The translations under genes were made by a program, and so were the position numbers. Of a stretch of 64,000 nucleotides of DNA, positions 52,662 through 61,825 are shown piece after piece. Each line of letters begins with the position of its first letter. The stretch's first letter is position 1. Origin of the DNA: Sphingopyxis macrogoltabida. GTDB lineage: Bacteria; Pseudomonadota; Alphaproteobacteria; Sphingomonadales; Sphingomonadaceae. Where the stretch lies: NCBI RefSeq assembly GCF_001307295.1, contig NZ_CP012700.1:3599001-3663000 (forward strand). The letters are read 5' to 3'. The notes under the pieces were generated by a model that saw only the letters and a list, made by a program, of their open reading frames with translations, was not told the DNA's origin and made no database searches.

Positions 52662-54049
52662 TTACGCTGCGCGGGCTTCGCGGCAGGCGGCTTCGTGCCC
52701 TGCGCCACGCGCGTCGCTGCCGGTCCGATCCGGCCGATCGTCTGCAGCGCGTAATAGAGCTGATAATCCTCGATGCCCTTGGCCTTGAGCTGCTCGGCGG
52801 TCTGGCTGAAGCGCGGATCGGTCTTCTCGTCCTTTTCGAGCAAACCGTCGTCGACCTTCTTTTCGTTGATCAGATGGCGGCGCAGGTCGCTCTCACGGAA
52901 CTTCGGCCGCGACGCATAATCGGGATCCGAAAGCTGTGGCACCCGGATATCGGGGGCGATGCCGCCCTCCTGTACGCTGCGCCCCGAAGGCGTGTAATAG
53001 CGCGCGGTGGTCAGGCGCAGCGCAGTGGTATCGGTCAGCGGCAGCACCGTTTGCACCGACCCCTTGCCGAAGCTGCGTTCGCCCATCACCAGCGCGCGGT
53101 GCTGGTCCTGCAAGGCGCCGGCAACGATTTCGGAGGCCGAGGCCGAACCCGAATCGATCAGCACGACGACCGGTGCGCCCTGCGCCGCATCGCCCGGTTC
53201 GGCGAAATAGCGTTCGATATCGCCCTTCTTGCGCCCGCGCTGCGAGACGATTTCGCCGCGTTCGAGGAACAGGTCGCTGATCCCGACCGCTTCGTCGAGC
53301 AGCCCGCCGGGGTTCGAGCGGAGGTCGAGGATCCAGCCGCGCGGTTTCTTGCCGAGCGACTTTTCGACCGCGAGCATCGCAGCCTTGACGTCGGTCGTCG
53401 CGTCGGCGGAGAAGCTCGCGACGGTCAGCACGCCGACGTCACCCTTCACCTCCCATTTGACCGGTTTCAGGTCGATGATTTCGCGCGTCAGCGACAATTC
53501 CATCGGCTTGTCCTGGCCTTCGCGCACGACGGTGATGTCGATCTTGGTGCCCGGGCGCCCCTGCATCTGTTCGACCGCTTCGTCGAGCGTGAGGCCGAAG
53601 ATGAGCTGGCCGCCGATGTGGGTGATGAAATCGCCGGCCTTGATCCCGGCGCGCGCCGCCGGGGTGTCGGCCATCGGCGCGATCACCTTGACCACCCCGT
53701 CCTCCATCGTCACCGACAGGCCGAGCCCGCCATATTGGCCGTCGGTCTGGGTCCGCAGCGTCGAATAGCCGCGCTTGTCGAGATAGCCCGAATGCGGGTC
53801 GAGGCTGGCAAGCATGCCGTTGATCGCGCCTTCGATCAGCTTGTCGTCGCTGACCGGCTCGACATAATTGGCTTTCACCTCGAGATAGACGTCCATGAAG
53901 CGCGCGATTTCCTGCTGCGTCGAGGCATCGACGCTGGCCATCGCGCCGGTCGCGAGCGGGATCAGCGCCAGCGTGCTGAGCGCGGCCGCGCCCTGCCACA
54001 GCGCAAAGCGGCGCTTCGGAGTGGCGGAAATCTTCGTCGTTTCGGTCAT
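52658..54049 (-). CDS. ctpA: S41 C-terminal processing peptidase
   Basis: 463 residues. An N-terminal signal or anchor at about 15-38 is followed by DPHSGYLDKRGYSTLRTQTD. A PDZ domain (GLGLSVTMEDGVVKVIAPMADTPAARAGIKAGDFI in parts) covers about 108-190. The S41 core has VVLIDSGSASASEIVAGALQD for Ser and GERSFGKGSVQTVLPL for Lys, the Ser-Lys dyad. It trims or degrades periplasmic proteins. It is 129 bases downstream of envC in the same direction and coupled to dsbB. Confidence 0.94.
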   Translation of the reverse strand: MTETTKISATPKRRFALWQGAAALSTLALIPLATGAMASVDASTQQEIARFMDVYLEVKANYVEPVSDDKLIEGAINGMLASLDPHSGYLDKRGYSTLRTQTDGQYGGLGLSVTMEDGVVKVIAPMADTPAARAGIKAGDFITHIGGQLIFGLTLDEAVEQMQGRPGTKIDITVVREGQDKPMELSLTREIIDLKPVKWEVKGDVGVLTVASFSADATTDVKAAMLAVEKSLGKKPRGWILDLRSNPGGLLDEAVGISDLFLERGEIVSQRGRKKGDIERYFAEPGDAAQGAPVVVLIDSGSASASEIVAGALQDQHRALVMGERSFGKGSVQTVLPLTDTTALRLTTARYYTPSGRSVQEGGIAPDIRVPQLSDPDYASRPKFRESDLRRHLINEKKVDDGLLEKDEKTDPRFSQTAEQLKAKGIEDYQLYYALQTIGRIGPAATRVAQGTKPPAAKPAQRN

Positions 54050-54178
54050 GATCGTCTTTCGGACATGCGGGCCTTTGCCGCCTTATAAACCCCGGCGCGC
54101 CAACCTCCAACGCATTTGCGCGGGCGTCAAGCGCGACATCCCGATACGGTCAATTGCCGAACCGGGGCTTAATGCCGC

Positions 54179-55393
54179 CTAACCCAGCATCTGCGCGACA
54201 TCGACCGGTCGCCCGCCGCGGCGCAGTTCGATCGTGATGCGGCTGTCGTCCGATCCGGCGCGGCCGATCGGCGTTCCGGCGTCGATCGTATCGCCGACCC
54301 CGACCGACAGGCCGATCATCCCGGTGAGCAAGGTCGTCCAGCCGCCGCCATGGTCGATGATGACGATCTTGCCATAGCCGCGATAGTCGCCGGCGTAACT
54401 CACATGGCCGGGGGCGGGCGCCACGACCTGTCCACCGGGCTGCGCGGCAACGGTCAGCCCGCGCGAACGCACCCCGCTTTCATTGACCTCGCCAAGGCCC
54501 GCGACGATGCGTCCGACGACGGGCAGGCGATAGGCGCCTCGTGTCAGTTCGGGTTCGGCGGCGACGGGCGGTACGGCATTCGGCGCCGCGCCGCCGGGGT
54601 CGCGAGGGCGCGGCACCGGTCCCGCCAGCTCGGCGAGCTCGGCGCGTACCGCGCCATCGGCTTCGAGCGCGTCCATCAGGTCGACGATATCGCGCGCCTT
54701 TTCGCCAAGCCCGAGCGCGCGGTCGGCTTCAAGCCGCGCGCTGCTCATCAGATCGCGCGAACGCAGCCGGCCTTCGTTTTCGAGCCGGGTCAGCGCGTCG
54801 CGGCGCGCCGCAAGCTGGGTCCGGCTCGCGCCGAGCGCCTGCAACGCGATCGATTGCTGGCGGCGAATCGTGCGCAGCGCGCCGAGCTCGCGGCGGACGC
54901 CGGCGGTGCGGCGCTCGATCACCGGCATCACCGCGTCGAGCACCGCGCGGGCGTGGACCATGTCGGTGAGCGATCCGGGCTGCGCGAGCACGCTAACCGG
55001 CGGCTGGCGGCTGAGTTGCTGGAGCGAGGCGGTGAGTTCGAGCAAAGGCTGCTGTTGCTCGGCGAGCCGCGCCTCCTGTGCCGTCAGGCGGCGGCGGACG
55101 AGCGCGACGCGCGCCTCGCCGGCGCTGATATCGGCCTCGGCCGATTGGATGCGCGCGGCGAGCGCGGCGCTGCGTTTCTTCAGGCGGTCGGCTTCGCTCA
55201 GCGCCGCGGTCGCTTGCCGTTCCAGCGTCGCGCTGCGCGCCATCGCTTCGGCCGACTGCTGCTTGGCGGTCAGCAACTGCTCGCGCTCGCGCGCCGCGAT
55301 CGCCTGCGGATCGAAGACGTCGCTTTGCGCCAGCGCGAGCGCGCCGCCGCCAGCGGCGGCGAGGATCGCGAGCGCGGCAAAGGCGCGCCTCAC
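54179..55393 (-). CDS. EnvC-type murein hydrolase activator with degenerate LytM domain
   Basis: 404 residues from a GTG at 55393, which overlaps the rlmH stop (GTGA). A signal peptide ends LALAQS. A long coiled coil, rich in Ala, Arg and Gln, spans about 25-245. The M23/LytM domain follows (GGQVVAPAPGHVSYAGDYRG, GKIVIIDHGGGWTTLLTGM). The HxxxD and HxH zinc ligands are absent: TLLTGM replaces TLYAHL. So it is likely an activator of cell-wall amidases at division, like EnvC, not a peptidase. Confidence 0.87.
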   Translation of the reverse strand: MRRAFAALAILAAAGGGALALAQSDVFDPQAIAAREREQLLTAKQQSAEAMARSATLERQATAALSEADRLKKRSAALAARIQSAEADISAGEARVALVRRRLTAQEARLAEQQQPLLELTASLQQLSRQPPVSVLAQPGSLTDMVHARAVLDAVMPVIERRTAGVRRELGALRTIRRQQSIALQALGASRTQLAARRDALTRLENEGRLRSRDLMSSARLEADRALGLGEKARDIVDLMDALEADGAVRAELAELAGPVPRPRDPGGAAPNAVPPVAAEPELTRGAYRLPVVGRIVAGLGEVNESGVRSRGLTVAAQPGGQVVAPAPGHVSYAGDYRGYGKIVIIDHGGGWTTLLTGMIGLSVGVGDTIDAGTPIGRAGSDDSRITIELRRGGRPVDVAQMLG

Positions 55394-55818
55394 TGCCGGC
55401 CCTCGCGGTGATAGGGATGCCCCGCGACGATGCTCGTCGCGCGCCACAATTGTTCGGCGAGCATCGCGCGCGCCATCAGATGCGGCCAGGTCGCGCGGCC
55501 GAAGGCGATGACCTTGTCGGCGCCCTCGCGCTCGTCGGGGGTGAAGCCGTTGGCGGCGCCGAGGCAGAAGCGCGCCTCGCGCACTCCGCCGTCGCGCCAT
55601 TTTTCGAGGAGCCGGGCAAATTCGAGCGACGACATCTGCTCGCCGCCCTCGTCCAGCAATATGGTCCGGCTGTTGTCGGCGGGAAGCGGCATGCGCCCGC
55701 CGGTATCGGGAAGTTCGCTGATCTTCTGCGCCCAGGTCACACGCTTCATATAGCGCTCGACCAGCTCGGCCTCGGGTGAGCGCCCGATGCGCCCGCGCGC
55801 GATGATGTGCAGCAACAT
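55390..55818 (-). CDS. rlmH: 23S rRNA (pseudouridine1915-N3)-methyltransferase RlmH
   Basis: 142 residues from the ATG at 55818 with AAGGTGA upstream. The SPOUT-fold features are ILLDEGGEQMSSLEFARLLE, FCLGAANGFTPDEREGADKV and the ending EQLWRATSIVAGHPYHREG. It methylates pseudouridine 1915 in helix 69 of 23S rRNA. The gene is preceded by a perfect 35-base inverted repeat, and its stop overlaps the GTG of the envC-type gene. Confidence 0.95.
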   Translation of the reverse strand: MLLHIIARGRIGRSPEAELVERYMKRVTWAQKISELPDTGGRMPLPADNSRTILLDEGGEQMSSLEFARLLEKWRDGGVREARFCLGAANGFTPDEREGADKVIAFGRATWPHLMARAMLAEQLWRATSIVAGHPYHREGRQ

Positions 55819-55842
55819 GACGTTTTCGTTCACCTTCGGTGA

Positions 55843-55929
55843 AAGCGGCACCAGCCCGCTCCCCCTCCCGGCCTCCCTGACGATAGTAGCCTATGGGAGG
55901 CCGGGAGGGGGAGCGGGCTGGTGCCGCTT
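55843..55929. repeat. Perfect 35-base inverted repeat between rsfS and rlmH
   Basis: Arms at 55843-55877 and 55895-55929 are perfect inverted copies (start AAGCGGCACCAGCCCGCTCC) around a 17-base loop. The stem lies in the 145-base gap between the rsfS stop and the rlmH start, inside the presumed operon message, close to the rlmH ribosome site. It is unrelated to the TGACG-ended repeats. Confidence 0.88.
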
Positions 55930-55963
55930 CTGTTCGGGCGTTAAGCCGAACAGAACATAGACG

Positions 55964-56374
55964 TCAATTCGCGGCTGCAACCGGCGGCGCGTCGCCGAAC
56001 GACCACATGCGTTCGAGGTTGTAAAAGCTACGTACCTCTGGACGGAACAGATGGACGATGACGTCGCCCGCGTCGATCAGCACCCAATCGGCGTTGGGAA
56101 GTCCTTCGACGCGAACGCTGCGGCCCGCTTCCTGCTTGATCCGCTGCGCCAGCTTGTCGGCGATCGCCGAGACATGGCGCGTCGACCGGCCGCTCGCGAT
56201 CACCATATGATCGGCGATGCTGCTCTTGCCGGCAAGCGGGATGGAGATGGTTTCCTGGGCCTGGTCCTCGTCCAGCTGGTGGAGGATCAGCGCGTGGAGC
56301 GCGTCCACGCTGTCGCCGGAAGGCGTTGGGGCGGATGCGGCGCCGGAGGCGGCATCCTGGTTGGCGGAGATCAA
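55964..56374 (-). CDS. rsfS: Ribosome silencing factor RsfS
   Basis: 136 residues from a TTG at 56374. AAAGGA stands 6 bases upstream, and the TTG overlaps the nadD stop in a TTGA, so this is preferred over an ATG at 56407 that lies 37 bases inside nadD. The core is IADHMVIASGRSTRHVSAIADKLAQ, GLPNADWVLIDAGDVIVHLF and RPEVRSFYNLERMW. It binds L14 and blocks subunit joining in starvation. The N-terminal 30 residues are low-complexity. Confidence 0.93.
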   Translation of the reverse strand: MISANQDAASGAASAPTPSGDSVDALHALILHQLDEDQAQETISIPLAGKSSIADHMVIASGRSTRHVSAIADKLAQRIKQEAGRSVRVEGLPNADWVLIDAGDVIVHLFRPEVRSFYNLERMWSFGDAPPVAAAN

Positions 56375-57024
56375 ATGCGTCCTTTCCTGATCGGTTCCAC
56401 CAGCCATGAACGCGTCAGCGGGTCGCGCATCGCGCGGCCTTCATAGCGTTCGAACCAGCGGGGGTTGGCCTGCCGTATCGCAGTCGCGGATCGCACATCG
56501 GGCGAAAATCGCAAGAACACGAGGGCGGGCGGTCTCCAGTCTGTCCAATGCTTCTTCTGGTCTGCGGGCCGGACAAAGCGCCGCAGCCATCCCATCGCAC
56601 GTCTTGCATGGGCACGGTCATTATAGCCCGGACGCGCGACAACCGCAATCGGCATCAATCGCGCGATTTCCCGCCAGTCGCGCCACTGGGGCAACTGGAC
56701 GAGATTGTCGGCGCCCATGATCCAGATGAACCGCCGGTCGGGGTAGCGCCGCACCAGCTTCTTCAACGTGTCGACGGTATAGCGCGTGCCAAGTTCGGCC
56801 TCGATCGCGGTCGCGCGGATCGGCGCGCGGCGCGCCATTCGCTGCGCCGAGCCGAGTCGCGCGGGCAGCGAAGCCATGCCTTTTGCGGGCTTGAGCGGAT
56901 TGCCCGGCGACACCAACCACCACAGTTCAGCTAGCCCGAGCGCGTCGATCGCATTTAGACTGATCGCGCGGTGCCCCCCATGCGCGGGATTGAAGCTGCC
57001 GCCGAGTAGGCCGGTAGGGGTCAC
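56371..57024 (-). CDS. nadD: Nicotinate-nucleotide adenylyltransferase
   Basis: 217 residues from a GTG at 57024 that overlaps the toxin stop by GTGA. LLGGSFNPAHGGHRAIS is the nucleotide-binding HxGH motif, WWLVSPGNPLKP and WIMGADNLVQLPQWRDW are typical, and RSATAIR supplies the C-terminal motif. It makes nicotinate adenine dinucleotide in NAD synthesis. No ribosome site precedes the GTG, so its translation seems to depend on ribosomes finishing the toxin gene. That is odd for a gene usually essential. Confidence 0.94.
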   Translation of the reverse strand: MTPTGLLGGSFNPAHGGHRAISLNAIDALGLAELWWLVSPGNPLKPAKGMASLPARLGSAQRMARRAPIRATAIEAELGTRYTVDTLKKLVRRYPDRRFIWIMGADNLVQLPQWRDWREIARLMPIAVVARPGYNDRAHARRAMGWLRRFVRPADQKKHWTDWRPPALVFLRFSPDVRSATAIRQANPRWFERYEGRAMRDPLTRSWLVEPIRKGRI

Positions 57025-57305
57025 AGGAGCGACTGCCAGTCGCTGCGATTGGGGACGAGCCGAAGCAAGAGAATCTCATCGTCTCGAACCATGTAGAGAA
57101 ATATACCCGGGGTTCCCGCAATCGGCCACTTGCGGATTCGAGCACCGCCGATCGCAGGGCCAATCCGCGGATGCGCCAGCAACTGTTCGGTTACGGGCGT
57201 CATGGCGTGCAGCAAGGCGTCTCCCGTCCCCGGTTCGCCTTCGTTCAGAAAATCTGCCAGTCTGAAAAGGTCTGCGCGCGCGTGCGGCGTCCAGCGAAGA
57301 CGCAT
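57021..57305 (-). CDS. ParE/RelE-family toxin
   Basis: 94 residues. RLRWTPHARADLFRLADFLN opens the fold, and PRIGPAIGGARIRKWPIAGTPGIFLYMVRDDEILLLRLVPNR (in parts) shows the beta-sheet and the basic residues of ParE/RelE proteins. ParE members act on gyrase, RelE members cut mRNA; the sequence leans to ParE. Its ATG shares one base with the antitoxin stop (TGATG) and its stop overlaps nadD. Confidence 0.88.
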   Translation of the reverse strand: MRLRWTPHARADLFRLADFLNEGEPGTGDALLHAMTPVTEQLLAHPRIGPAIGGARIRKWPIAGTPGIFLYMVRDDEILLLRLVPNRSDWQSLL

Positions 57306-57559
57306 CAGGCCGCTTTGCGCGCCGCCAGCCTGGCCCTTACCTCGGCCATCACTTCTTCATGCGGAATGAGCCGCCCCGCCGCGACATCTTCAAGCGCCGG
57401 TTCGACAAGTTCGACATATTCCAGTTCGCGTACAACCGCTTGTTGCAACAAGCGCGCGATCACCCAGGCGCGACTGCGGTCGTGAAAAGCGGCAATACGG
57501 TCAAGATCATCCAATATGGCGTCGTCGACCCGAGCGGAAATGACGGTCTGCTTGGTCAT
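57305..57559 (-). CDS. Ribbon-helix-helix antitoxin
   Basis: 84 residues from the ATG at 57559 (MTKQTVISARVDDAILDDLD). The first 45 residues are a CopG/ParD-type ribbon-helix-helix DNA-binding domain (VISARVDDAILDDLDRIAAF, SRAWVIARLLQQAV). The acidic C-terminal helix (ELEYVELVEPALEDVAAGR) should cover the toxin. It is the first gene after proA, with its own operator and promoter, and has no ribosome site. Confidence 0.88.
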   Translation of the reverse strand: MTKQTVISARVDDAILDDLDRIAAFHDRSRAWVIARLLQQAVVRELEYVELVEPALEDVAAGRLIPHEEVMAEVRARLAARKAA

Positions 57560-57566
57560 GTATCGC

Positions 57567-57595
57567 AGTGTATCATTTGTATACAAACGATTCAA
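57567..57595 (-). promoter_or_regulatory. Promoter and operator of the toxin-antitoxin genes, predicted leaderless
   Basis: On the minus strand TTGAAT (57595-57590), 17 bases and TACACT (57572-57567) precede the ATG at 57559 by 7 bases, so the message may begin at the start codon. The perfect 12-base palindrome TTTGTATACAAA (57576-57587) fills the spacer and is the likely antitoxin site. The -35 overlaps the proA stop. Confidence 0.6.
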
Positions 57596-58875
57596 GGACG
57601 CGTTTGCCCGCTCCCACGCACCAGCCATTTATACGTCGTCAGCCCTTCGAGTGCGACGGGGCCGCGCGCGTGCAGCCGTCCCGTCGCGATGCCGATCTCC
57701 GCGCCGAGACCGAATTCTCCCCCATCCGCAAATTGCGTCGAGGCGTTGTGCATGACGATCGCGCTATCAACTTCGGCGAGGAAGCGTTCGGCCGTCGCGG
57801 CGTCTTCGGTGACGATCGCGTCGGTGTGGCGGCTCGAATGCGCGTCGATATGGGTGAGCGCGCCAGCGAGGCCGTCGACCTCGCCGATCGAGACGATCGC
57901 ATCGAGATATTCGCAGTCCCAATCGCCCGCCGTCGCGGGTTCGACATGCGGGCTGAGCGCCGCGATGGCCTTGTCGCCGCGCACTTCGCAGCCCGCCGCA
58001 ATCAGCGCATCGACGATGGCGAGCGGTGCCGGATAGGCGCGGTCGATCAGGATCGTCTCGGTCGCGCCGCAGATGCCGGTGCGGCGCATTTTCGCGTTGA
58101 CCGCCAGCTCGACGGCCTTCGCGGGATTGGCGGCGGCATCGATGTAGAGGTGGTTGATTCCGTCGAGATGCGCGAGCACCGGCACCCGCGCCTCGTCCTG
58201 GACGCGCGCGACAAGACCCTTGCCGCCGCGCGGGATGATGATGTCGACCAGTCCCTGCGCGCGAAGCAGCGCGCCGACGGCGGCGCGATCCTGTGTCGGG
58301 ACAAGCTGCACCGCATCGGCGGGCAGGCCCGCTTCTTCGAGGCCCGTGGCGAAAGCGGCGTGGATCGCGCGGTTCGAATGAACCGCCTCGCTGCCGCCGC
58401 GCAGGATCACCGCATTGCCCGACATCAGGCCGAGCGCCGCGGCGTCGGCGGTGACGTTGGGGCGGCTTTCATAGATGATGCCGACGACGCCCAGCGGCAC
58501 GCGGACGCGGCTCAGTTCCATGCCGTTCGGCCGCACGCTGCGCTCGATTTCGGCGCCGACCGGATCGGGCAGCGCCGCGACCGCATCGACCGCATCGGCG
58601 ATGCCCGCCAGCCGGCCTTCGTCGAGCCGCAGCCGGTCGAGCAGCGCGGCGGTGAGGCCGGCGGTCTTTCCCGCCGCCATGTCGCGCGCATTGGCTTCCA
58701 ATATGACCGCCGCCTGCGCCCGGAGCTGATGCGCAGCGGCGTGCAGCGCCGCAGCCTTGTCGGCGGTCGGCGCGACGCCAAGCCGTTTCGCGGCGGCGCG
58801 CGCGCGCGCGCCCATCTCAGCGATCAGCGTCGCGGCATCGGCCAGCGGCGGCAGGGTCAGAGCTTCAGCGTTCAT
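57592..58875 (-). CDS. proA: Glutamate-5-semialdehyde dehydrogenase (gamma-glutamyl phosphate reductase)
   Basis: 427 residues, normal length. The aldehyde dehydrogenase fold shows [48 protein letters not shown] and [16 protein letters not shown] with the catalytic Cys. [31 protein letters not shown] (in parts) closes it. It reduces gamma-glutamyl phosphate in proline synthesis. proB is not in this window. It heads the long minus-strand run. Confidence 0.96.
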   Translation of the reverse strand: MNAEALTLPPLADAATLIAEMGARARAAAKRLGVAPTADKAAALHAAAHQLRAQAAVILEANARDMAAGKTAGLTAALLDRLRLDEGRLAGIADAVDAVAALPDPVGAEIERSVRPNGMELSRVRVPLGVVGIIYESRPNVTADAAALGLMSGNAVILRGGSEAVHSNRAIHAAFATGLEEAGLPADAVQLVPTQDRAAVGALLRAQGLVDIIIPRGGKGLVARVQDEARVPVLAHLDGINHLYIDAAANPAKAVELAVNAKMRRTGICGATETILIDRAYPAPLAIVDALIAAGCEVRGDKAIAALSPHVEPATAGDWDCEYLDAIVSIGEVDGLAGALTHIDAHSSRHTDAIVTEDAATAERFLAEVDSAIVMHNASTQFADGGEFGLGAEIGIATGRLHARGPVALEGLTTYKWLVRGSGQTRP

Positions 58876-58951
58876 CGCGCCGCCCTATCACGCTTTGCGG
58901 CGGCGGTGAAAGTCCCGTTGCGCCATCGGCGCGCGCTGCTACCTAGGGACG

Positions 58952-60085
58952 ATGAGCGGGGATATCGAGGCAATCGGCGCGGCGGTGACCGCGGGGCTGG
59001 CGGGACATGCGGTCGAACCGCGCCATGGCGGCGACACGGCGCATGCGGGGGAACGCTGTCTCAACTGCGGGACGAGCCTCGCCGGTTCGCACTGCCATCA
59101 TTGCGGGCAAAAGGCCGATATTCACCGCAGCTTCGGCGCCATCGGCCACGACCTCGTCCACGCGATCTTCCATTTCGAGGGCAAGATCTGGAACACGCTG
59201 CCGCTGCTCGTCTGGCGGCCGGGCGACCTGACGCGGCGCTATATCCATGGCGAGCGTGCGCGCTTCATCTCGCCGCTGGCGCTGTTCCTGTTCGCAGTGT
59301 TCCTGACCTATGCCGTGCTGGCAATGGTCGGCAGCGGCGGGGGCATCGGCGAGGAACTCAGCAAGGCGGCGGCCGAGCAGACGCGTACCGCGGCGATCAA
59401 GGACAGCATGCAGCAGGAGGTCGACCGGGTCGATGCTGAACTGGCGAAGCCGGGGCTCTCCGCCGACGCCCGGCGCGAGCTGGAGACCGAACGCGACGTG
59501 TTGCAGAAGAGCGCCGATTATCTCGGCGTCGCGCGCAGCCGCAGCAAGACCGAACGCGCCGCCGATCGCGCGGCCGGCCCACCGGTGCTCGACGATCCCG
59601 CGGCGCAGATAAAGACCAGCGCCGATTTCATCTCGCAGAACAAATATGACACCGGGGTGGAGTTCATCGACCACGGCCTCGCAAAGGCGTTCGCGAACCC
59701 CGCGCTCGTCCTCTACAAGCTCCAAGCCAACGCCTATAAATTCGCCTGGGCACTGATCCCGCTGTCGTTGCCCTTCATGTGGCTGCTCTATCCGTTCAGC
59801 CGCCGTTTCCACACCTATGACCATTTCGTCTTCGTCACCTATTCGATTTCGTTCATGCTGCTGCTCTTCGTCGTCGTGCGGCTGTTCAACCTGACGCTGC
59901 TTGGCGAAATCGCGACCTTCTGCGCGATGCTTTACGCGCCGTTCCACATGTACCGGCAAATCCGCGGCGCCTATCGCGCATCGTGGTTCGGGGCGCTGAT
60001 CCGCACGACATTATTGCTGTTCTTCAGCCTGTTCGCGGTGATCACCTTCATGCTGCTCCTGTTGGCGCTGGGGGTGATGGGATAG
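58952..60085 (+). CDS. DUF3667 membrane protein with N-terminal zinc ribbon
   Basis: 377 residues. CLNCGTSLAGSHCHHCGQKA (residues about 36-55) is a four-cysteine zinc ribbon, and LLVWRPGDLTRRYIHGERARF is the DUF3667 signature. Membrane spans lie near 115-133 and at 265-375 (four). Between them a coiled-coil-like soluble part, residues 137-225, carries charged residues. Function unknown. It diverges from proA. Confidence 0.88.
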   Translation: MSGDIEAIGAAVTAGLAGHAVEPRHGGDTAHAGERCLNCGTSLAGSHCHHCGQKADIHRSFGAIGHDLVHAIFHFEGKIWNTLPLLVWRPGDLTRRYIHGERARFISPLALFLFAVFLTYAVLAMVGSGGGIGEELSKAAAEQTRTAAIKDSMQQEVDRVDAELAKPGLSADARRELETERDVLQKSADYLGVARSRSKTERAADRAAGPPVLDDPAAQIKTSADFISQNKYDTGVEFIDHGLAKAFANPALVLYKLQANAYKFAWALIPLSLPFMWLLYPFSRRFHTYDHFVFVTYSISFMLLLFVVVRLFNLTLLGEIATFCAMLYAPFHMYRQIRGAYRASWFGALIRTTLLLFFSLFAVITFMLLLLALGVMG

Positions 60086-60143
60086 ACGGCGAGACGTAAC
60101 AAAAGGCGGGCAGGACCTGATAGGCCCGCAAAGGAGAGAGGCG

Positions 60144-61775
60144 ATGCATCGGCTGTGGGGCGAGATGGACAGGCGCCTGCTGATCAAGCTCGGCACCGCG
60201 GGACTTGCGGCGCTGGCCTTGCCCGGCGCGGCGAAGGCGGCGATAGCAGAGGGCTTCACCCACGGAGTCGCGAGCGGCGAGCCGGGTCCTTATTCGGTGC
60301 TGCTGTGGACGCGCTATGCCGCGGTGAACGACACCGCGCTGACCGCCGAGCTTTCCGAAAGCCCCGATTTCGCGCGCATCGCGGGCGGCGGCACCGTGAC
60401 GGCGACCGGCGCGCGTGATCATACCGCGAGGCTGCTCGTCGACGGGCTCGAACCCGGGCGCTGGTATTTCTACCGCTTCATCGCGCCCGACGGGACGACA
60501 TCGCCGACCGGGCGGACGCGCACGCTGCCTGCGGGACCGGCGAGCGCGTTCACCCTCGCGCTTTTCTCCTGCGCCAACATGCCCTTCGGCTGGTTCAACG
60601 CCTATGGCCATGCCGCCGCGCGCAATGACATCGACCTCGTCGCGCATGTCGGCGACTATCTCTACGAATATCGGGTCGGCGATTATCCGTCGCTGCAGGA
60701 CGCGGTGCCGGGCCGCGAGGTGCAGCCCTCGCACGAACTGATCGCGCTCGCCGACTATCGCCTGCGCTATGCCGCCTATCGCTGCGATCCCGACCTGCAA
60801 CGGCTGCACCAGCTGTTTCCGATGATCGCGCAATGGGACGATCATGAATTCGCCAACGACACATGGAAGGGCGGCGCCGAGAATCACAACGAGGGCGAAG
60901 GCGAATGGCGCGCGCGCGAAGCCGCGGCCGAGCGCGCCTATCGCGAATGGATGCCGGTCGGCGACACCCGCTGGCGCCATTATCAGGTCGGCGACCTTGC
61001 GACGATCTTCCTTCCCGAAACGCGGATCACCGCGCGCGACAAGCCGTTCGAGATCGAGGAGATCGTTGCGGGCGGCGGCGACGCCGCGGCGAAGCTCAAG
61101 CGCTTTGCCGAAACCGCCTATCGCGATCCGGCGCGCCAGTTGCTCGGCGGCGATCAGGAAAAATGGCTGTTCGACGGCTTTGCCGCGTCGGTGAAGGCGG
61201 GCACGCGCTGGCAGGTCTGCGCGCAGCAGATCGTCATGGGCAGCCTGTTCACGCCGCCCGAATCGGCAAACTGGTTCGGCGCCAACCCGCCCGACATCGT
61301 CCGCCGCCGCGTCGCCGCGGCACAGCTCGCGGCGAAGGCGGGACTGCCACTCAACCTCGATGCATGGGACGGCTATCCGGCGGCGCGCGATCGCCTGCTC
61401 GCCGCAGCACAGGCGGCCGACGCCGATCTCGTCACGCTCGCGGGCGACAGCCACAATGCCTGGGCGTTCGACCTGTCGCACGACGGGCGGCCCGCCGGGA
61501 TCGAGGTCGGCGGCCACAGCGTCAGTTCGCCGGGATTCGAGGCCTATACGCCCGAGATTTCGGACGCGACGCGGGTGTCGGCGCTCCGCGCTTCGTCGCC
61601 GCAGCTCAAATGGGCCAATACGCAGGACCGCGGCTATGTCTCGGTCGCGTTGACGCGCGATCGGATTACCGCGAACTGGCACAATGTGGCAGGCATTCGG
61701 ACCCGCAATCCGGCGCTTTCGGGAACGCACAGCATGACCGTAGAACGCGGGCGGAGAACCTATAACGCCACTTGA
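60144..61775 (+). CDS. phoD: PhoD-like alkaline phosphatase/phosphodiesterase, Tat-exported
   Basis: 543 residues from the ATG at 60144 (AAAGGAGAGAGGCG upstream). A twin-arginine segment MDRRLLIKLGTAG lies at residues 8-20 and a cleavage near AAKAAIA. PhoD motifs: FTHGVASGEPGPYSVLLWTR, HVGDYLYEY, MIAQWDDHEFANDTWKGGAENH (in parts) for metals, and LAGDSHNAWAF. It hydrolyses phosphate esters outside the cytoplasm with Ca/Fe. No Pho box was recognised. Its stop overlaps the promoter of the ArsR operon. Confidence 0.93.
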   Translation: MHRLWGEMDRRLLIKLGTAGLAALALPGAAKAAIAEGFTHGVASGEPGPYSVLLWTRYAAVNDTALTAELSESPDFARIAGGGTVTATGARDHTARLLVDGLEPGRWYFYRFIAPDGTTSPTGRTRTLPAGPASAFTLALFSCANMPFGWFNAYGHAAARNDIDLVAHVGDYLYEYRVGDYPSLQDAVPGREVQPSHELIALADYRLRYAAYRCDPDLQRLHQLFPMIAQWDDHEFANDTWKGGAENHNEGEGEWRAREAAAERAYREWMPVGDTRWRHYQVGDLATIFLPETRITARDKPFEIEEIVAGGGDAAAKLKRFAETAYRDPARQLLGGDQEKWLFDGFAASVKAGTRWQVCAQQIVMGSLFTPPESANWFGANPPDIVRRRVAAAQLAAKAGLPLNLDAWDGYPAARDRLLAAAQAADADLVTLAGDSHNAWAFDLSHDGRPAGIEVGGHSVSSPGFEAYTPEISDATRVSALRASSPQLKWANTQDRGYVSVALTRDRITANWHNVAGIRTRNPALSGTHSMTVERGRRTYNAT

Positions 61776-61824
61776 CTCATCCATAACCCGGTGGTTATGA
61801 GAAATCCATAACCAGAAAGTTATG
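61772..61824 (+). promoter_or_regulatory. Promoter with two tandem ArsR operators
   Basis: TTGACT (61772-61777), a 17-base spacer and TTATGA (61795-61800) form the promoter. Two 18-base dyads follow the pattern CATAAC-N6-GTTATG, at 61782-61799 (over the -10) and 61807-61824 (over the start of the message), 25 bp apart. They are well placed for repression by the product of the next gene. Confidence 0.65.
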
Positions 61825-61825
61825 A

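Noticed and set aside
56375..56407. Upstream ATG start for rsfS
   Set aside because: It lies 37 bases inside nadD without a ribosome site, while the TTG at 56374 has AAAGGA and a TTGA overlap.
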